64,000 bases of DNA from Chloranthus sessilifolius (GCA_021018995.1 JAJIZI010000023.1:124001-188000), one strand, 5' to 3'; shown: positions 33,213-45,142, counted from the stretch's first letter. A program made the numbers and translations. The notes: generated from the letters alone by a model not told the origin.

Positions 33213-33984
33213 TATAAATTTCTAATGGTTTTCTTTGGAGTTTGAAAATAGAATTCCATGGGGTGGGTGCAAAATTTGAGCTGTTGTTTGTCACTCAAAA
33301 TTTTCAGGTAATTTGTCACATTTTCCACAAAAAGGGTTAGTAAAGAAAACCTGACCCACACCTTGATGGTATTTCGAAACTCTTGGGAGAACTCATTGGG
33401 CCAACGATAGAATTTTGAAACTCATTTTCATCATGCATTACCCTATGGTAGTATGGTGCATCGGTCATTAAACCGAGTTTGAACTAAAGAAGTTTCCTTT
33501 TGTTGAACCATTTTTAGCATACCGAAACTGAAAACTCATTTAGCATCTATTAGTCTATGGTAGTGCTTGTTAAAACTGAAATTCTGCATCTTCTAGAGTA
33601 GCAATGACTCGGAGTATGATCCAGGTATGTTATGGCTTATTATGATGTGGTGATGTAATATTAGCATACTTTGTCAAGACTAGTTGTTTCTTCTTCCATT
33701 TTTCTTTTCATTTTTTTCCTTTGAACTTTTTTATGGGGATTGTTGTCTTTCTTTAAATATTATGGCGGTGGTTCCTTTGGCTTTAAAATACTGGAAGTGC
33801 GATTGTTGTCATCTATCATAAATGAGTAGAGATTTGTTGGAGTTTTTGGTTGTGTTGTTGAAGGAATTTGTTATTCTTCCTTTTTGTTCCTGCGCAAATG
33901 GTTGTTTCAATGTTGAAAAATGTTTTCAACTGGTATTTAGGGTTTTGTTGGGAATTTTTGTTGCAGAATATCATGCTTGATGCA
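33213..33984. other. Intergenic, no gene seen
   Basis: T-rich non-coding sequence. GGGAATTTTTGTTGCAG at about 33950 looks like a 3' splice site but no exon is recognised. The 25-base match to 29249 is at 33388. Confidence 0.4.
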
Positions 33985-34803
33985 GGTTGGAATATGTCGA
34001 ATGCAATATTAGTGAGCATGGTAGCTTGGAGGAGGATTTAGTTAGAACTTGGAATAAAAAACCATTAAGTTCCACATTACCATAGATTTCGATATCCCAT
34101 CTATCCTTTACAGTCAAATGGTGGACTTGAAGGCATCTCAAGTAATATTGATGCAGGTTGGATGAAATGGAGAAAAGAAAGCGGAGTATAGTGTGACCCA
34201 AGAGTCTCACTTTGATTCAAAGGCATAAGACATTGGTAAGACCTGTCCTACTATACATGAAAAAAAAAAAAGTAAATGAGGATGGGTGATTTATTTGTAG
34301 AGTAGCAACGAAGGATAAAATTAGGAACAAGTACATAAGTGGAAATTTGGGAGTGGCTAGAAGCAGAGCTTATACAAAGGGTTGAGATGCTACAGGCATA
34401 AGGAAGTAGGACAAGAGGAAGACTAGTGAAAGCTTAGGGGAAGCTGTGAAAAGTGTAAATGAATTTTTTTTTATAACCTGGGTATCCGGGCCTCTTAGAG
34501 CACCCGCCTAATCCCAGGGGCACATGAGCACCCCAAATTCAGCACATGCCGGGTCAGCATAGGATATAAATCCCTAGGGTGGCCTCAAGGGGGGGAGGGG
34601 ATTCGAACTCAGGTCTCCTGCTTTTGGAAGCAAGTACCTGGCCAGCTCGCCTAATCCCTTGAGGTTAAAAAAAAAAAAGTGTAAATGAATTATTGAGGAG
34701 TTACAAAGAGCTTAGCCATGATCGGAAACAAGAGGAGGAATAAGACTCACAAAGTCGACCCCAAATAGATGGGATAAGGCTGTGATGATGATAATGATGA
34801 TTG
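33985..34803 (+). mobile_element. RTE-type LINE 3' fragment, split by a SINE
   Basis: Words of the RTE reverse transcriptase C-terminal region: YVECNISEHGSLEEDLVR, then FRY near 34090, AGWMKWRKESGV at 34154, and in other frames IRNKYISGNLGVA near 34330. The end CGACCCCAAATAGATGGGATAAGGCTG with a TGATGA tail (34757-34802) is the typical 3' end of plant RTE LINEs. A SINE (34449-34691) splits it. Decayed. Confidence 0.75.
34449..34691 (-). mobile_element. tRNA-derived SINE with 17-base target duplications
   Basis: AAAAGTGTAAATGAATT occurs at 34449-34465 and 34675-34691. Between them, read on the minus strand, is a tRNA-like head with a B-box GAGTTCGAATCCC and an A-box-like GGATTAGGCGAGCTGGCCA, ending in a run of A (T-run 34461-34471 on the plus strand). 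It sits inside an RTE LINE end. A-runs on both sides are unusual. Confidence 0.75.
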
Positions 34804-34829
34804 ACATATAGAGGAGAAAATCATGTGAT

Positions 34830-35072
34830 GTCGTTTGAGATGAATTTAGACATGTCTTTCGGATGGCAGAAACTGGCCCTGTATGAAGGATGAGATTTTA
34901 CAAGGACAAGGAAGTAGAAGATGAGGAACACCAATAAAGTCCTAGAGGTAAGTATTGAGAAATGACAGAAGGATTGCATATTTATGAGAGCTTTCGTTGT
35001 ACAAAAGGAGTGGAGAAATATGACTCGCAAAGCCGACCACAAATAAATGAGATGATGATGATGATGGTAATA
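34830..35072 (+). mobile_element. Second RTE-type LINE 3' end
   Basis: Reads LRW/HV/RMAETGPV, close to the RTE block RLRWFGHVQRRPATAPVR, and ends in GCCGACCACAAATAAATGAGATGATGATGATG. It lies in tandem after the first fragment. Decayed. Confidence 0.6.
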
Positions 35073-36297
35073 ATGATTCCATGCTTGATCGGTTTCACTT
35101 TGTGAGTGTATGCTTGTGCTCATTGGAGGAATAGGTTGATGGGCTTTTTTGTTTCCTTTTGCTTTCTAATAAGTTATAATTGGTCAACCTAGTTGAAAGC
35201 AGATTGATCAGTGTTACCTGAGTTACTGGTTAGGTTGGTTTGAATTCAGGTTTACAATTCGTGATCCAGTACATCCAAGCAAGACTCAATTTGCTAGGGG
35301 TAAATGAGTTTTGAATGAAACTTTGACTTTTTTTATTAAATTTTAATGAAAATATGAAGTATTTTTTATAATATTGATATCACTAAAGCATGGGATGCTT
35401 TATTGCTTGGTGGTTACCTCCTTATGTAAGTAGAAGACCAAGGTTCAGGTCATCTTAACTAACTACATACTTGGGTTTATTTTTTTAAAAACAAAATTGA
35501 AGGGCCAAATTGGACTGAAGTGAACAGTGAACCGGTTCGGGCAGACTGCATTTGCAGTTCAGTAGGAGGCTGAGCACATTGGGTAACCCTGATTGTGATA
35601 CTATGATATGGTAATCTGTTTATTATTTTACATAAAGAGTCGATTCTTTTTGACTGTACTTTTCTAATGCATTCTTTCGTCAAAGTATCCTAAATACGTG
35701 TTTGGATGAAATTTTCTTAAAAAAAATGATAAAATAAAGACTTCACAAAGATATTTAATTTAGTTTATTGTGTGTTTGATTAACTCGACTAATTAATAAA
35801 GTTAAATTATGGTCAAAAGTTAAATAGATTGGGGTAAGGTGCCTTATTCTAGGAGGGGTTAGGGTCATTTTGCAATGTTTTGGTGTGGTTGGAAAGAGAG
35901 GAACAACATAATATTTAGGGGTATAATGAAGAAATTTTTTTGGATTGATTTACAAAATTATGTCCTAAATAATTTCCTTACCTAAAATTCATATGGACTT
36001 GGGATGTTTTTCTTGCGAGGAATTGGAAGCATTGATGTCACTATTCTTGCATTGTCTGCTTGTGAAAAGAAATTTGTTTGTTTTTTTGTTTTATTTTTAT
36101 TTTTACTTTTTTCAGGCTATTCAAGTCTGGTTCGGGTTTAGTAGGGTCTATCTTCGGAGTCGGGTCGGTCGAAAATCTTGTCATGTCACATAAAGTTGCA
36201 GGGTTCAAGTTAGCCTCAAATCTAGGGCAGGTCAGGTCATAGTGACCAAATTTGCCTACTCAATAAATTATGAATTTTTGAAACAATGAATTGAATA
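35073..36297. other. Intergenic, no gene seen
   Basis: AT-rich. At 35390-35460 a segment with GCTTGGTGGTTA and AAGGTTCAGGTC looks like A- and B-boxes of a tRNA-derived SINE, but ends are unclear. At 36110-36260 a GGGTCGGGTC-rich stretch resembles plant non-autonomous DNA elements. Confidence 0.35.
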
Positions 36298-37538
36298 TGT
36301 GACAGCCTGGATTTCGGCACTCCAAAACCCGTGCCATCAGCACGATCATCTTGACCGTGCCCTTTAGCTAAGCATGGAACACTGGTATATCAAGCATCAA
36401 AAAGTATAATAAACGAAATTGCGGAATTTAAATCTATATTAATTAACTCCCCAAAAGACAGTTCTACCCTCATGCCTCTGCATGAATGGAGAACCGATCC
36501 GAACCATCGATGATAGAAATCATCACGGATGGTTCGTCCCAAAAGAATAATCCCAACTCCTTATATACATGGTTTTAAACAAAATCAAGGCTTGACATAC
36601 CAAGCCGCATACAAATCTCTCTAAAAAGCCCTCAAAGCGGCTGTGAGTCCTCTAGAAGAAGTCCTCGGGAGGTGGCTCCAACTCGTCACCGGCCGCAAGT
36701 CCGACTCACGGATCGGCGTCTCTGAAGCGCGGTGCTAGTAGTGGACCTGCGACGTATAGTCTATAGGGTGAGCTACATCCTAGCTCAATAGGGAACAAAC
36801 ACGGTTGAACATATAAATTATAACTCACATATATTCCATGATATGCCATGCATGATGTGTCTATGCAGTTATTGATGAAAACAGTTAAAAGCATTTCATT
36901 TTACCGTTCATTACTTATGTTTTCATTTATTCATGAATGATGCTGAAAAGGCCTAAAGCAAAACTTAAACTTTCAACTTAAGTAATCCCCGAGCAATATA
37001 GCATCAAGCCCCGATGAGATACCCTTCATCGTCATCTATATAAACAGTTTTAACGTATTCCCTGGGAATACAAATGTAGTACCCAAGCCCCTTTCCCCTG
37101 GGGATTGGTGGCGGGGTTTCACTTGTCTCAAATCAACACCCCTGGGGTGTGCTTACTATGTACGGATAAGCCTCCGCACTGGCCTACGGTTTCGCCGCCG
37201 TATCGGTCACGGATATCCTGCCGTGTCAGTCGTGGATATCCCGCCACGTCGGTGGGGTAACCTATCAAACCTCAAATAACAAAAATATCGGTGCCTTACA
37301 TATAGTTATTCACCGTGTAAGTGTGCTATCTTATATCAGTTAGGCCCTATCAACATGATTCAATCATTGGATACATCCCTGGGATGTATCCATTTACTTG
37401 CATCACACCTGATGCTCTCATCTCTTTACTTCTTCATCCCCTGGGGATGTCTTATTAGAATTACTCTTATGGATGTCACACGCACACACACTTTTCACAG
37501 TTCTTAAGCAATTAAACAATTGAATTGAAATCTATATC
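36298..37538 (-). repeat. Tekay-type LTR (a), left half
   Basis: Begins TGTGACAGCC, the reverse complement of the Tekay LTR end, and runs leftward-oriented until it is split at 37538 by the plus-strand Tekay element. It resumes at 47774 (47774-47778 is the duplicated target) and ends at 49048. Confidence 0.85.
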
Positions 37539-38129
37539 TGTAATAGCCTGAAAAATCACGCTAAACTATGACCTCGGGATTCGTGCCCGATCGGTCATAG
37601 GTTTGACCAAATGGAAGTCCAACAGTTAGTATGTGGTGTAATGAACGGACGAGATGTAATAAATAGAATGCCTATGTGGTGTGTGTTGTGAAGGTGTAGT
37701 CGCATACACCTACCGCGGTGGATGTGCTCAACACACAAGTGAGAAAGAGGATAAAAGGGTTTAATAGCCCTAAAAGCAAGGGTTTGATGTTGTTGAAGGA
37801 GAGTAAAGAAGAGAGAGAGAGAGAGAGAAGTAAGAGAGGAGTTATTGCAACTGATTGGAAGGGAGATTCAAGCGATAAAAGCCGGATTCAACACGAATTG
37901 GATCTGTTAGAGCCAAAGCTGGAACCCTAGCCTTCCAACCATTCGATTAGAAATCAACTTGAGATCTATTCAAGGTAAAAAATTTTGTAAATAAAATGCA
38001 TAGATTATAGGGGTTAAGTTGTGGTTGAAAGTGGGCTAAATTATAGGATAATGGGCTAGAAAAATAGAACAAAAAGTGTGGAAAAAGGATAGGGAAGAAC
38101 AACTCGAAAAGGGGCTGAATCTGACAATT

Positions 38130-38687
38130 TCGATTAATCGAAATTGGGTTTCGATTAATCGAAATTGGCCAAGAAGTTGAAAAGTCAGAAGACCCCGATT
38201 TCGATTAATCGAATTTGATTTTGATTAATCGAATTTGGATTTCGATTAATCAATTTGGGGATCAATTAATCGACTGAGAACCTCCAGTAGACCCCAGGGG
38301 TTGGAGGAAATGACTTGAGGAAAAATCGACTAATCGAAATGGGATTTCGATTAATCGATTTTAGTTTTCGATTAATCGATTTGGAATCGATTAATCAACT
38401 TGTGAAACTCAATCGCTCAATCGAGGGTCGACTTTGCGAAAAGAAGAATTTCGATTAATCGAAATTGGATTCGATTAATCGAATGAAAACTCGACTGTTC
38501 GAACTGAGGATCGACTTTGCGAAAAGGAGAATTTCGATTAATCGAAATTGGATTCGATTAATCGAATGAAAGCTCGACTGTTCGAACTGAGAATCGACTT
38601 TATGGGGAGAATTTCGATTAATCGAAATTACTTCGATTAATCGATATTGACCTTCGATTAATCGATTTTGGAATTCGATTAATCGAC
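38130..38687 (+). repeat. TCGATTAATCGA palindrome array in Tekay LTR
   Basis: Some 15-20 copies of TCGATTAATCGA or close variants (GATTAGTCGA, CAATTAATCG), often widened to TTTCGATTAATCGAAA and mostly 18-21 bases apart within clusters. They are mixed with TCGACTTTGCGAAAAGGAG and GACTGTTCGAACTGAG. The array lies in U3, roughly 1.2-1.7 kb upstream of the LTR TATA box. Confidence 0.9.
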
Positions 38688-39876
38688 TGAGATAAATTAT
38701 GTTGACTTTTGGGTTTGACTTTAAGATTCTTGGAGGGTCTTATACCTTCTTTATTGCATCCTTTGTGATGTGTTTCACCTGTTATGTGGTACCATAGGTG
38801 GTACGTGTGGACTAGTGCACAAGGAGCCACGTGGAACCTTGATGCATTGATCAAATGAAGACTTGAGGTAGGGAACACCTTGAACATGTACCTTATTTTA
38901 CAAGAGCATGTATGTAGTGATATAGAATTCAATTCAATTGTTATTCCTTAAGAATTTGTGAAAAGTCTGTGTGTGTGACATTCATAAGAGTAATCATAAT
39001 GAGCCATCCCCAGGGGATGAAGAAGTAAAGAGATAAGAGCATCAGGTGTGATGCAAGTAAATGGATACATCCCAGGGATGTATCCAAGGATTGAATCATG
39101 TTTGATAGGGCCTAAGCGATATAAGATAGCACATTTACGGTGAATAACTATATGTAAGGCACGATATTTTTGTTATTTGAGGTTTGATAGGGTACCCCAC
39201 GTGGCGGGATATCCACGGCCCGACACGGCAGGATATCCGTGAGTCATCTGACAAACCGTAGGCGGTGTGGAGGCTTATTCAGACATAGTAAGCACACCCT
39301 GGGGTGTTGATTGAGACAAGTGAAACCCGCCACCAATCCCTGTGGAAAGGGGCTTGGTACTATTTGTATTCCTGTGGAATACGGTTAAAACTGCTATATA
39401 GATGACGATGATGGGTATCTCATCGGGGCTCGATGCTATATTGCTCGGGGATTACTTAAGTTGAAAGTTTAAGTTTTGCTTTAGGCCTTTTCAGTATCAC
39501 TCATGAGTAAATGAAAACATATGTAATCAACAGTAAAACGAAATGCTTTTTAACTGTTTCATCAATAATTGCATAGACACATCATGCATGGCATATCATG
39601 GAATATATGTGAGTCATAATTTATATGTTCAACTGTGTTTGTTCCCTATTGAGCTAGGATGTAGCTCACCCTATAGACTATACGTCGCAGGTCCACTACT
39701 AGCAGCTGCCGAGGCTTCAGGAGACGCTGACCCCGGTGAGTCGGACCTTGCGGCCGGCGAAGAGTTGGAGCCACCTCCTGAGGACTTCTTCTAGAGGACT
39801 CACAGCCACTTTGAGGGCTTTTTGAGAGAGTTTTGTACGGCTTGGTATGTCAAGCTTTGATTTTGTTTAAACCATG

Positions 39877-39885
39877 TATATAAGG
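39877..39885 (+). promoter_or_regulatory. TATA box of Tekay LTR
   Basis: TATATAAGG inside CATGTATATAAGGAG; the same string is in the other LTR copies. Confidence 0.55.
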
Positions 39886-40148
39886 AGTTGGGATTATTCT
39901 TTTGGGGCGAACCATCCGTGATGATTGCTACCATCGATGGTTCGGATCGGTTCTCCATTCATGCAGAGGCATGAGGGTAGAACTGTCTTTTGGGGAGTTG
40001 CTTAGTATAGATTTAGATTTCGAAATTTCGTTTATTATTCTATTGCATGCTTGATATACCAGTGTTCCGTGCTTAGCAAAGGGGCACGGTCAAGATGATC
40101 GTGCTGATGGCACGGGTTTCGGGGTGCCGAAATCCGGGCTGTCACAGT

Positions 40149-40160
40149 TGGTATCAAAGC
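40149..40160 (+). promoter_or_regulatory. Primer binding site, initiator-Met tRNA type
   Basis: TGGTATCAAAGC two bases after the LTR, matching the tRNA-iMet site TGGTATCAGAGC used by chromoviruses. Confidence 0.8.
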
Positions 40161-40237
40161 TATTTTCTTTTAGCAATTCTGACAAGGGCTCTTTCGTCAG
40201 AACATAGGGGCTTCTGCTAACGAAACTTTAGTTTCAA

Positions 40238-41560
40238 ATGCAGCCGCAAATGTCATCTAGAGGAAGAGGCCGACCAAGGGGAGGCCAGCAGAGGAGTCTA
40301 CGTAGTGGAGATGATTACATCTCTCCTACAAATAGAGTGCCTTTAGGAGGTACTGAGGCCCCAGGGGGCAGTAGTAGTAGACAGCGGGACGAAGAGGATC
40401 GAGATCGTCAGGATCAAGATCTAAAAGAACAAGAAAGATTGAGAGAAAGACAAGAAGATAGAGAAGAGCGACAAAGGATGATGCACACTATGGAGACTAT
40501 GGCAGCTGCCATGGCACAACAGGCTGCATCCTTTGCAGCTCATGCATCAAGAGAACAGCAGCCACCTACACCACCTGTAGGACCTGCGTTGCCTGTGCCC
40601 TCATCTTTTACAGAGTTTAGGAGGATGAGACCTCCTACATTTTCTGGGCAGGCAGACACAATGGCCGCTGAGAACTGGTTGATGGAGATGGAGAAAGTCT
40701 TTAGCGTGCTAACTTGCACGGAAGATGAGAGTGTGAGATGGGCAGCTTACATGTTGGATGGGGAGGCTGGGCCTTGGTGGAAGTCCGTGATACGGACTCG
40801 GGCTCAGGAGACCCCAGAGTTGCCTTGGACTTGGGAAGAGTTTGTTGAGGAGTTCAACAAACAATATTTTCCGGAAGTGGTGAGGAACCAGCTTGAGATA
40901 CAATTTTTACAGCTAGTGCAAGGGAGAATGACAGTGAGAGAATATGGGGTAGAGTTTCTGCGACTTGCCCGTTTTGCTCCGGATTACGCTGCCATCAAGG
41001 AAGTGATGAAGTCCAAGAGGTTTCAGCAAGGATTGAAGCCTGAAGTTAGGGGAGGCGTAGCTCCATTTCAGCTGAGGACCTATGAAGAGGTCATGAGCAA
41101 GGCGTTGGTTGTAGAGGAAGAGAATACGAATAGATATAGACAGAGAGAGCAACAGAGGGGAGGAAATGAACAAGGAAGATCGGGGCACTACGAACCGGTG
41201 AACAAAAAGCCGAGGTTCATGGCCCAGAATCAGAGACCACAGTTCCAAGGGGGTTTCGGAAGACCGGCGCAACAACAACAACACCAACAGAGGTTTCCAT
41301 TACTTGCGTCGGGGAGACCTATTCGCTATGAGAGCCCTGCCATGTCTACTGGCGCCACTGTCACACAGGGTTCTCGTACTGTTTCTTTCGCACCTCGGGA
41401 GACTTGCGCAAAGTGTGGCAAGCCTCATAGGACGGTGGACTGTAGATCGGGAACTAGGGGTTGTTTCCGATGTGGCAAGGTGGGCCACTTGATCAAGGAT
41501 TGCCCCGAGACGGATAAGAGAAAGACGGTTTCAGTTGCAGCACCACGACCAATTCAAGAA
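40238..41560 (+). mobile_element. gag of plus-strand Tekay copy
   Basis: Long open gag with an Arg/Gln-rich N-terminus (MQPQMSSRGRGRPRGGQQRS), a coiled-coil-like EQERLRERQEDREERQR, the gag core (FRRMRPPTFSGQAD, ENWLMEMEKVF, WTWEEFVEEFNKQYFPE), then zinc knuckles CAKCGKPHRTVDC and CFRCGKVGHLIKDC. It would form the particle and bind element RNA. The gag alone may still be able to make protein. Confidence 0.85.
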
Positions 41561-42370
41561 GGAATGGGAACACGACTAGACTTTAGTTCGGCTTTCCATC
41601 CTCAAACTGATGGACAAACAGAGCGAGTGAACCAAGTAATAGAAGACATGCTCAGGGCGTGCATGCTTGATATGCAAGGATACTGGGATGAGTATCTACC
41701 GATGCTTAAGTTCGCATATAATAACAGTTTTCAAACGAGCATTGGCATGGCACCGTATGAAGCTCTGTATGGACGACGATGCAAATAACCCCTCAATTGG
41801 GAGGAAACAGGTGAAAAATTTGTGTTAGGACCAAAGCTACTTGAAGACAACGCCACCGTTGTCCGAATTATCAGAGAAAGGTTGAAGGCGACCGCAGTAG
41901 AAGCGAAAAGTTACGACATGAAGCGGACTAGTGTTGACTACAAAGTGGGTGAGCACGTGTTTGTGAAAGTGTCACCTATGAAAGGTGTAATGAGATTTGG
42001 CAAGAGAGGGAAGTTAAGTCCACGTTATGTTGGACCATTCAAAATTTTGGGACGAGTAGGTGAAGTTGCATATCGCATTGGGTTACCACCGCTATTTGAT
42101 CAAGTACATAATGTTTTCCACATATCAATGCTCAGAAAGTATGTGAACGATCCGTCCCATGTGTTAGGAAAGCAACCTATAGAGATGTGTGAGGACATGA
42201 GCATGATAGAGGAACCAGTGGAAATCTTGGATCGAAAAGAACAAGTACTGCGCACTAAAGTGATTCCCTTAGTGCTTGTTCGGTGGAATAATCATCCAAA
42301 AGAAGAGGCTACTTGGGAACGAGAGGCCGATGTGAAAGAACAATATCCAGCCTTGTTTCCAACGACGTGA
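41561..42370 (+). mobile_element. Integrase C-terminus and chromodomain, plus-strand Tekay copy
   Basis: End of the integrase core ([40 protein letters not shown]), the GPF/Y module ([20 protein letters not shown]) and a C-terminal chromodomain-like segment ([20 protein letters not shown]). Chromodomains of this lineage are thought to guide integration toward marked chromatin. Broken. Confidence 0.8.
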
Positions 42371-42581
42371 GAATTCAGCGTAAACCAAAACATGTTTGTG
42401 ACATCTCCACTATACGTGTAATTCAATGGAAAAAAATTTGATCTAATCTGATTTGAGGAACAGAATTATACGTACATGATCAAGTATATACAACTCTATG
42501 GATGAACCACTTGATGTCATAAACTACCAAAAGAAATCAAAGAAACAAAGAGATAGAAATTCTGCAGAAATTGGGCAAAAC

Positions 42582-43220
42582 CGATTAATCGAATTTCAAA
42601 TCGATTAATCGATTTGAAATTTCGATTAATCGATTTTGTTCGATTAGTCGACTGGCATGTGCCAGTGACTGGAAATTTAAAGGAGAGTTAGAATATACAT
42701 AGAAGACCAATTTCGAATGATCGAATTGGAATCTCGATTAATCGATTTGGAATCAACTAATCGATTTTGAAATTTCTATTAATCGAATTATATTTCGATT
42801 AATCGATTTACTAAAGGGACTTACGAGATTTTGAAATTAAATGGACGATTTCGATTAATCGAAGTGAATTTCGATTAATCGATTTCGAAATTTCGATTAA
42901 TCGAAATGGATTCGATTAGTCGAATAATTTAAGAAATTCTGGAAAATTGGAAGTTACAGCACGATTTCGATTAATCGAAATGAAATTCGATTAATCGATT
43001 TTGGAATTTCGATTAATCGAAATGGATTTCGATAATCGCTCGCCATGATGAGCTCAAAAATTGAAAATTTTAAACAGATACGATTTCGATTAATCGAAAT
43101 GGTTTCGATTAATCGAATTTGACTTTCGATTAATCGATTTGGGAAATCGATTAATCGATTTTACGCGGCTTAACCTAGTTTTGAATCTCGATTAATCGAT
43201 TCTGAATTTCGATTAATCGA
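42582..43220 (+). repeat. Palindrome array upstream of the Tekay third ORF
   Basis: About 23 sites, some 17 of them exact CGATTAATCG cores, in clusters with centre spacing 18-21 bases, separated by short spacers. It ends 10 bases before a TATA box. Same motif as in the LTR array. It looks like the upstream binding region of an internal promoter. Confidence 0.9.
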
Positions 43221-43229
43221 GCCGCGGGC

Positions 43230-43240
43230 TATATATATAA
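43230..43240 (+). promoter_or_regulatory. TATA box of the Tekay third ORF
   Basis: TATATATATAA directly after the palindrome array and about 210 bases before the ATG at 43448. A matching TATATAAATAA lies at the same place in the minus-strand copy (55531-55542). Conservation of array, TATA and ORF argues for a real promoter. Confidence 0.65.
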
Positions 43241-43447
43241 GATTGGGGATTGTATTCCCCATTCGAAATTATTTTGCTTCGGAAATCTTTGGGCGTTTCA
43301 CCTTCTTCCTCTTCTTCGACAATTCGGTACCCTAGGGTTTCCTTTTTCCGGCGGTTTTCGGCTCGCATCGCCATCAAAACCTACGGTAAACCCTAATTTC
43401 GCACTTTTCTTCAAATTTGAACTAGATAAACCCTAGATTGTCTAAGA

Positions 43448-44890
43448 ATGCCGCCCAAAACCCGTCTATCTTCAAAGAAGGTGACTTCTAAGTTGCCGGT
43501 TAGGCGTAAGAACGCCGCGCCACCACCACCTACCCCATCGCCGGTGAGGACTCCATCACCGTCGGAATCGAAGACCACCTCCGGTTCGACGAGCGCGTCT
43601 ACGCGCGAGTCCACCCCCATGCCACCACCACCCACCAATGTCGAGCAACCAAATGAATGGTGGGCGGCAAAGACCTTCGAGGTCGAGTATATTATCGACC
43701 CTACCCTATTCACAAATCCCGATTTACTGGGCGAGACCCAATGGGCTCGAAATTACCTCACCAACGCCGGTCTCGGCAACCTTCTCAAACCAATCCGGGG
43801 TTCTTACTACCCTAGATTGGTTAGACTCTTTTACCAAGGGCTAATCGATGGCCCTACCGACGATTGCATTATAACCAAGATCGAGGGTCGTCTATACACG
43901 ATCACTCGTCGCCACATCCACGAGGTACTCGAGTGTTACCTCGATTTCACCCCGGAGACCACTCTCTTCCCACCCTTTGAGGAGGAACCTCGTTTTGAGG
44001 AGGTCATGACCCATGATGACCAAGGGTAAAAGGGTGGGGCTCCTCCATTAAGGGTTGACCTTCCATATGTGGATGCTTGATTCAATAATCAAGTGCAACC
44101 TTTACCCTATGACGACAGCGTGGACAAAGTGCAACATGCACTTTATGCGGCCTTACTGTGGCCGATGGTTGATGTCATCCTAGAAGGATGAAATACATCA
44201 AGGCAAGTTGATGAAGGGCAACATGCGGCCCAAGGAGAAGATGCCGTATGCTCGGCTCATCTCGAGCATGTTGAGTGCTACTCAGCAGGCCCTCCTACAC
44301 CTCTCTCACCTCACGAGGTGAGCTACGGATCAGCGTGAAGGCGTTTACAAAGTCTTCATGGACCCGTAGCTTACAACCTTCAGCGGACCCTACCGGCTCA
44401 CGGGTCCGCTCCGGCAGCAGCAGTAGCCACCACACCCCACCACCTCGGCGGGACCCACCCGTGGGTGGGCACACCCTATTCCCTTGAGCCATCCGTGGAG
44501 GGTTCCCTCCCACACCATAGCCTCATGGCGCCACTGCCCCTCACGCGCCCGCGACACCCACCTCATCCTACAGCTGGCGCCGTTCATCAGGCCGACCATC
44601 GAGGTGTTGGCTCGTATGGAGGCCAACAGCGAGGATGAACCGGCGGATGGACTTCCTACTCTTCCACACCCTCGCCACATCTACCCTCTGGACTACCGCC
44701 GCTACCTCGCCCGGGAGGAGGTGGGCGGACGCACCGCCTTCCATAGAGGACCCGTCTTCCATCCCACCACCTCTGCGGATCCTTCCACATCTCTCCGCTC
44801 ATCGTGAGAGCCTCCACATGACAGCAGCTCCTCTGGACCACCCATAGTTCCTCCAGCTCGGAGGAGCACCGCTCCGCTCGACACCTGGCC
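43448..44890 (+). mobile_element. Third ORF of plus-strand Tekay copy
   Basis: Starts MPPKTRLSSKKVTSKLPVRR, a basic N-terminus that could direct it to the nucleus, then a Pro/Ser/Thr-rich linker and a folded part (EWWAAKTFEVEYIIDPTLF, YPRLVRLFYQGL, LYTITRRHIHEVLECYLDF). The folded part resembles the plant transposon-protein domain found next to many plant retroelements. Later come Pro-rich and charged helical parts. It lies between integrase and the polypurine tract on the element strand. Function unknown: candidates are a regulator binding the palindrome array, or an anti-silencing factor. Broken after the first 190 codons; two other copies are at 49353-50874 and 53840-55324. Confidence 0.7.
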
Positions 44891-45142
44891 ACGGAGGCTG
44901 CATGAGTTTATTTTTTATTATTAGTCATGATTGTATCGATGTATATTTTGTATGCCACTTTATTGGCACCTTGTAAAACTTTTGATATTAATAGAAATCC
45001 CCATTTTTGTGTTCATTGTCTTCTTTTCCATGCTTATGTTGAGAATACAAATAAATGCGAGTCAATGGACCACCTCACACGAGTATGGGGGGAGTGACCC
45101 AGACAGACAAACCTTGGGTTATTTTCGAGGACGAAAATTCCC
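44891..45142 (+). other. 3' untranslated part of plus-strand Tekay copy
   Basis: Non-coding link from the third ORF to the polypurine tract, with CTTGGGTTATTTTCGAGGACG conserved in the minus copies (49068-49092, 53588-53610). Confidence 0.5.

Larger units (their letters stand above)
37539..40146 (+). repeat. 5' LTR of plus-strand Tekay copy
   Basis: 2608 bases. It contains a GA microsatellite (about 37810-37829), a palindrome array (38130-38687) and a TATA box (39877-39885). The reading frame at 39543-39794 is discussed under rejected items. Confidence 0.9.

Noticed and set aside
34590-34666. tRNA gene
   Set aside because: The tRNA-like A/B-box segment belongs to a SINE with target duplications and does not form a full tRNA.
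39543-39794. 83-codon frame in the Tekay LTR ending ELEPPPEDFF, seen in both plus-strand LTRs and in LTR (b)
   Set aside because: The two plus-strand copies are identical only because the LTRs are young. Against LTR (b) most differences change the amino acid, which argues against selection for coding.
42582-43220. Regularly spaced palindromes as a CRISPR-like array
   Set aside because: Plant nuclear DNA; spacers of 6-10 bases are far too short and no cas genes are present.
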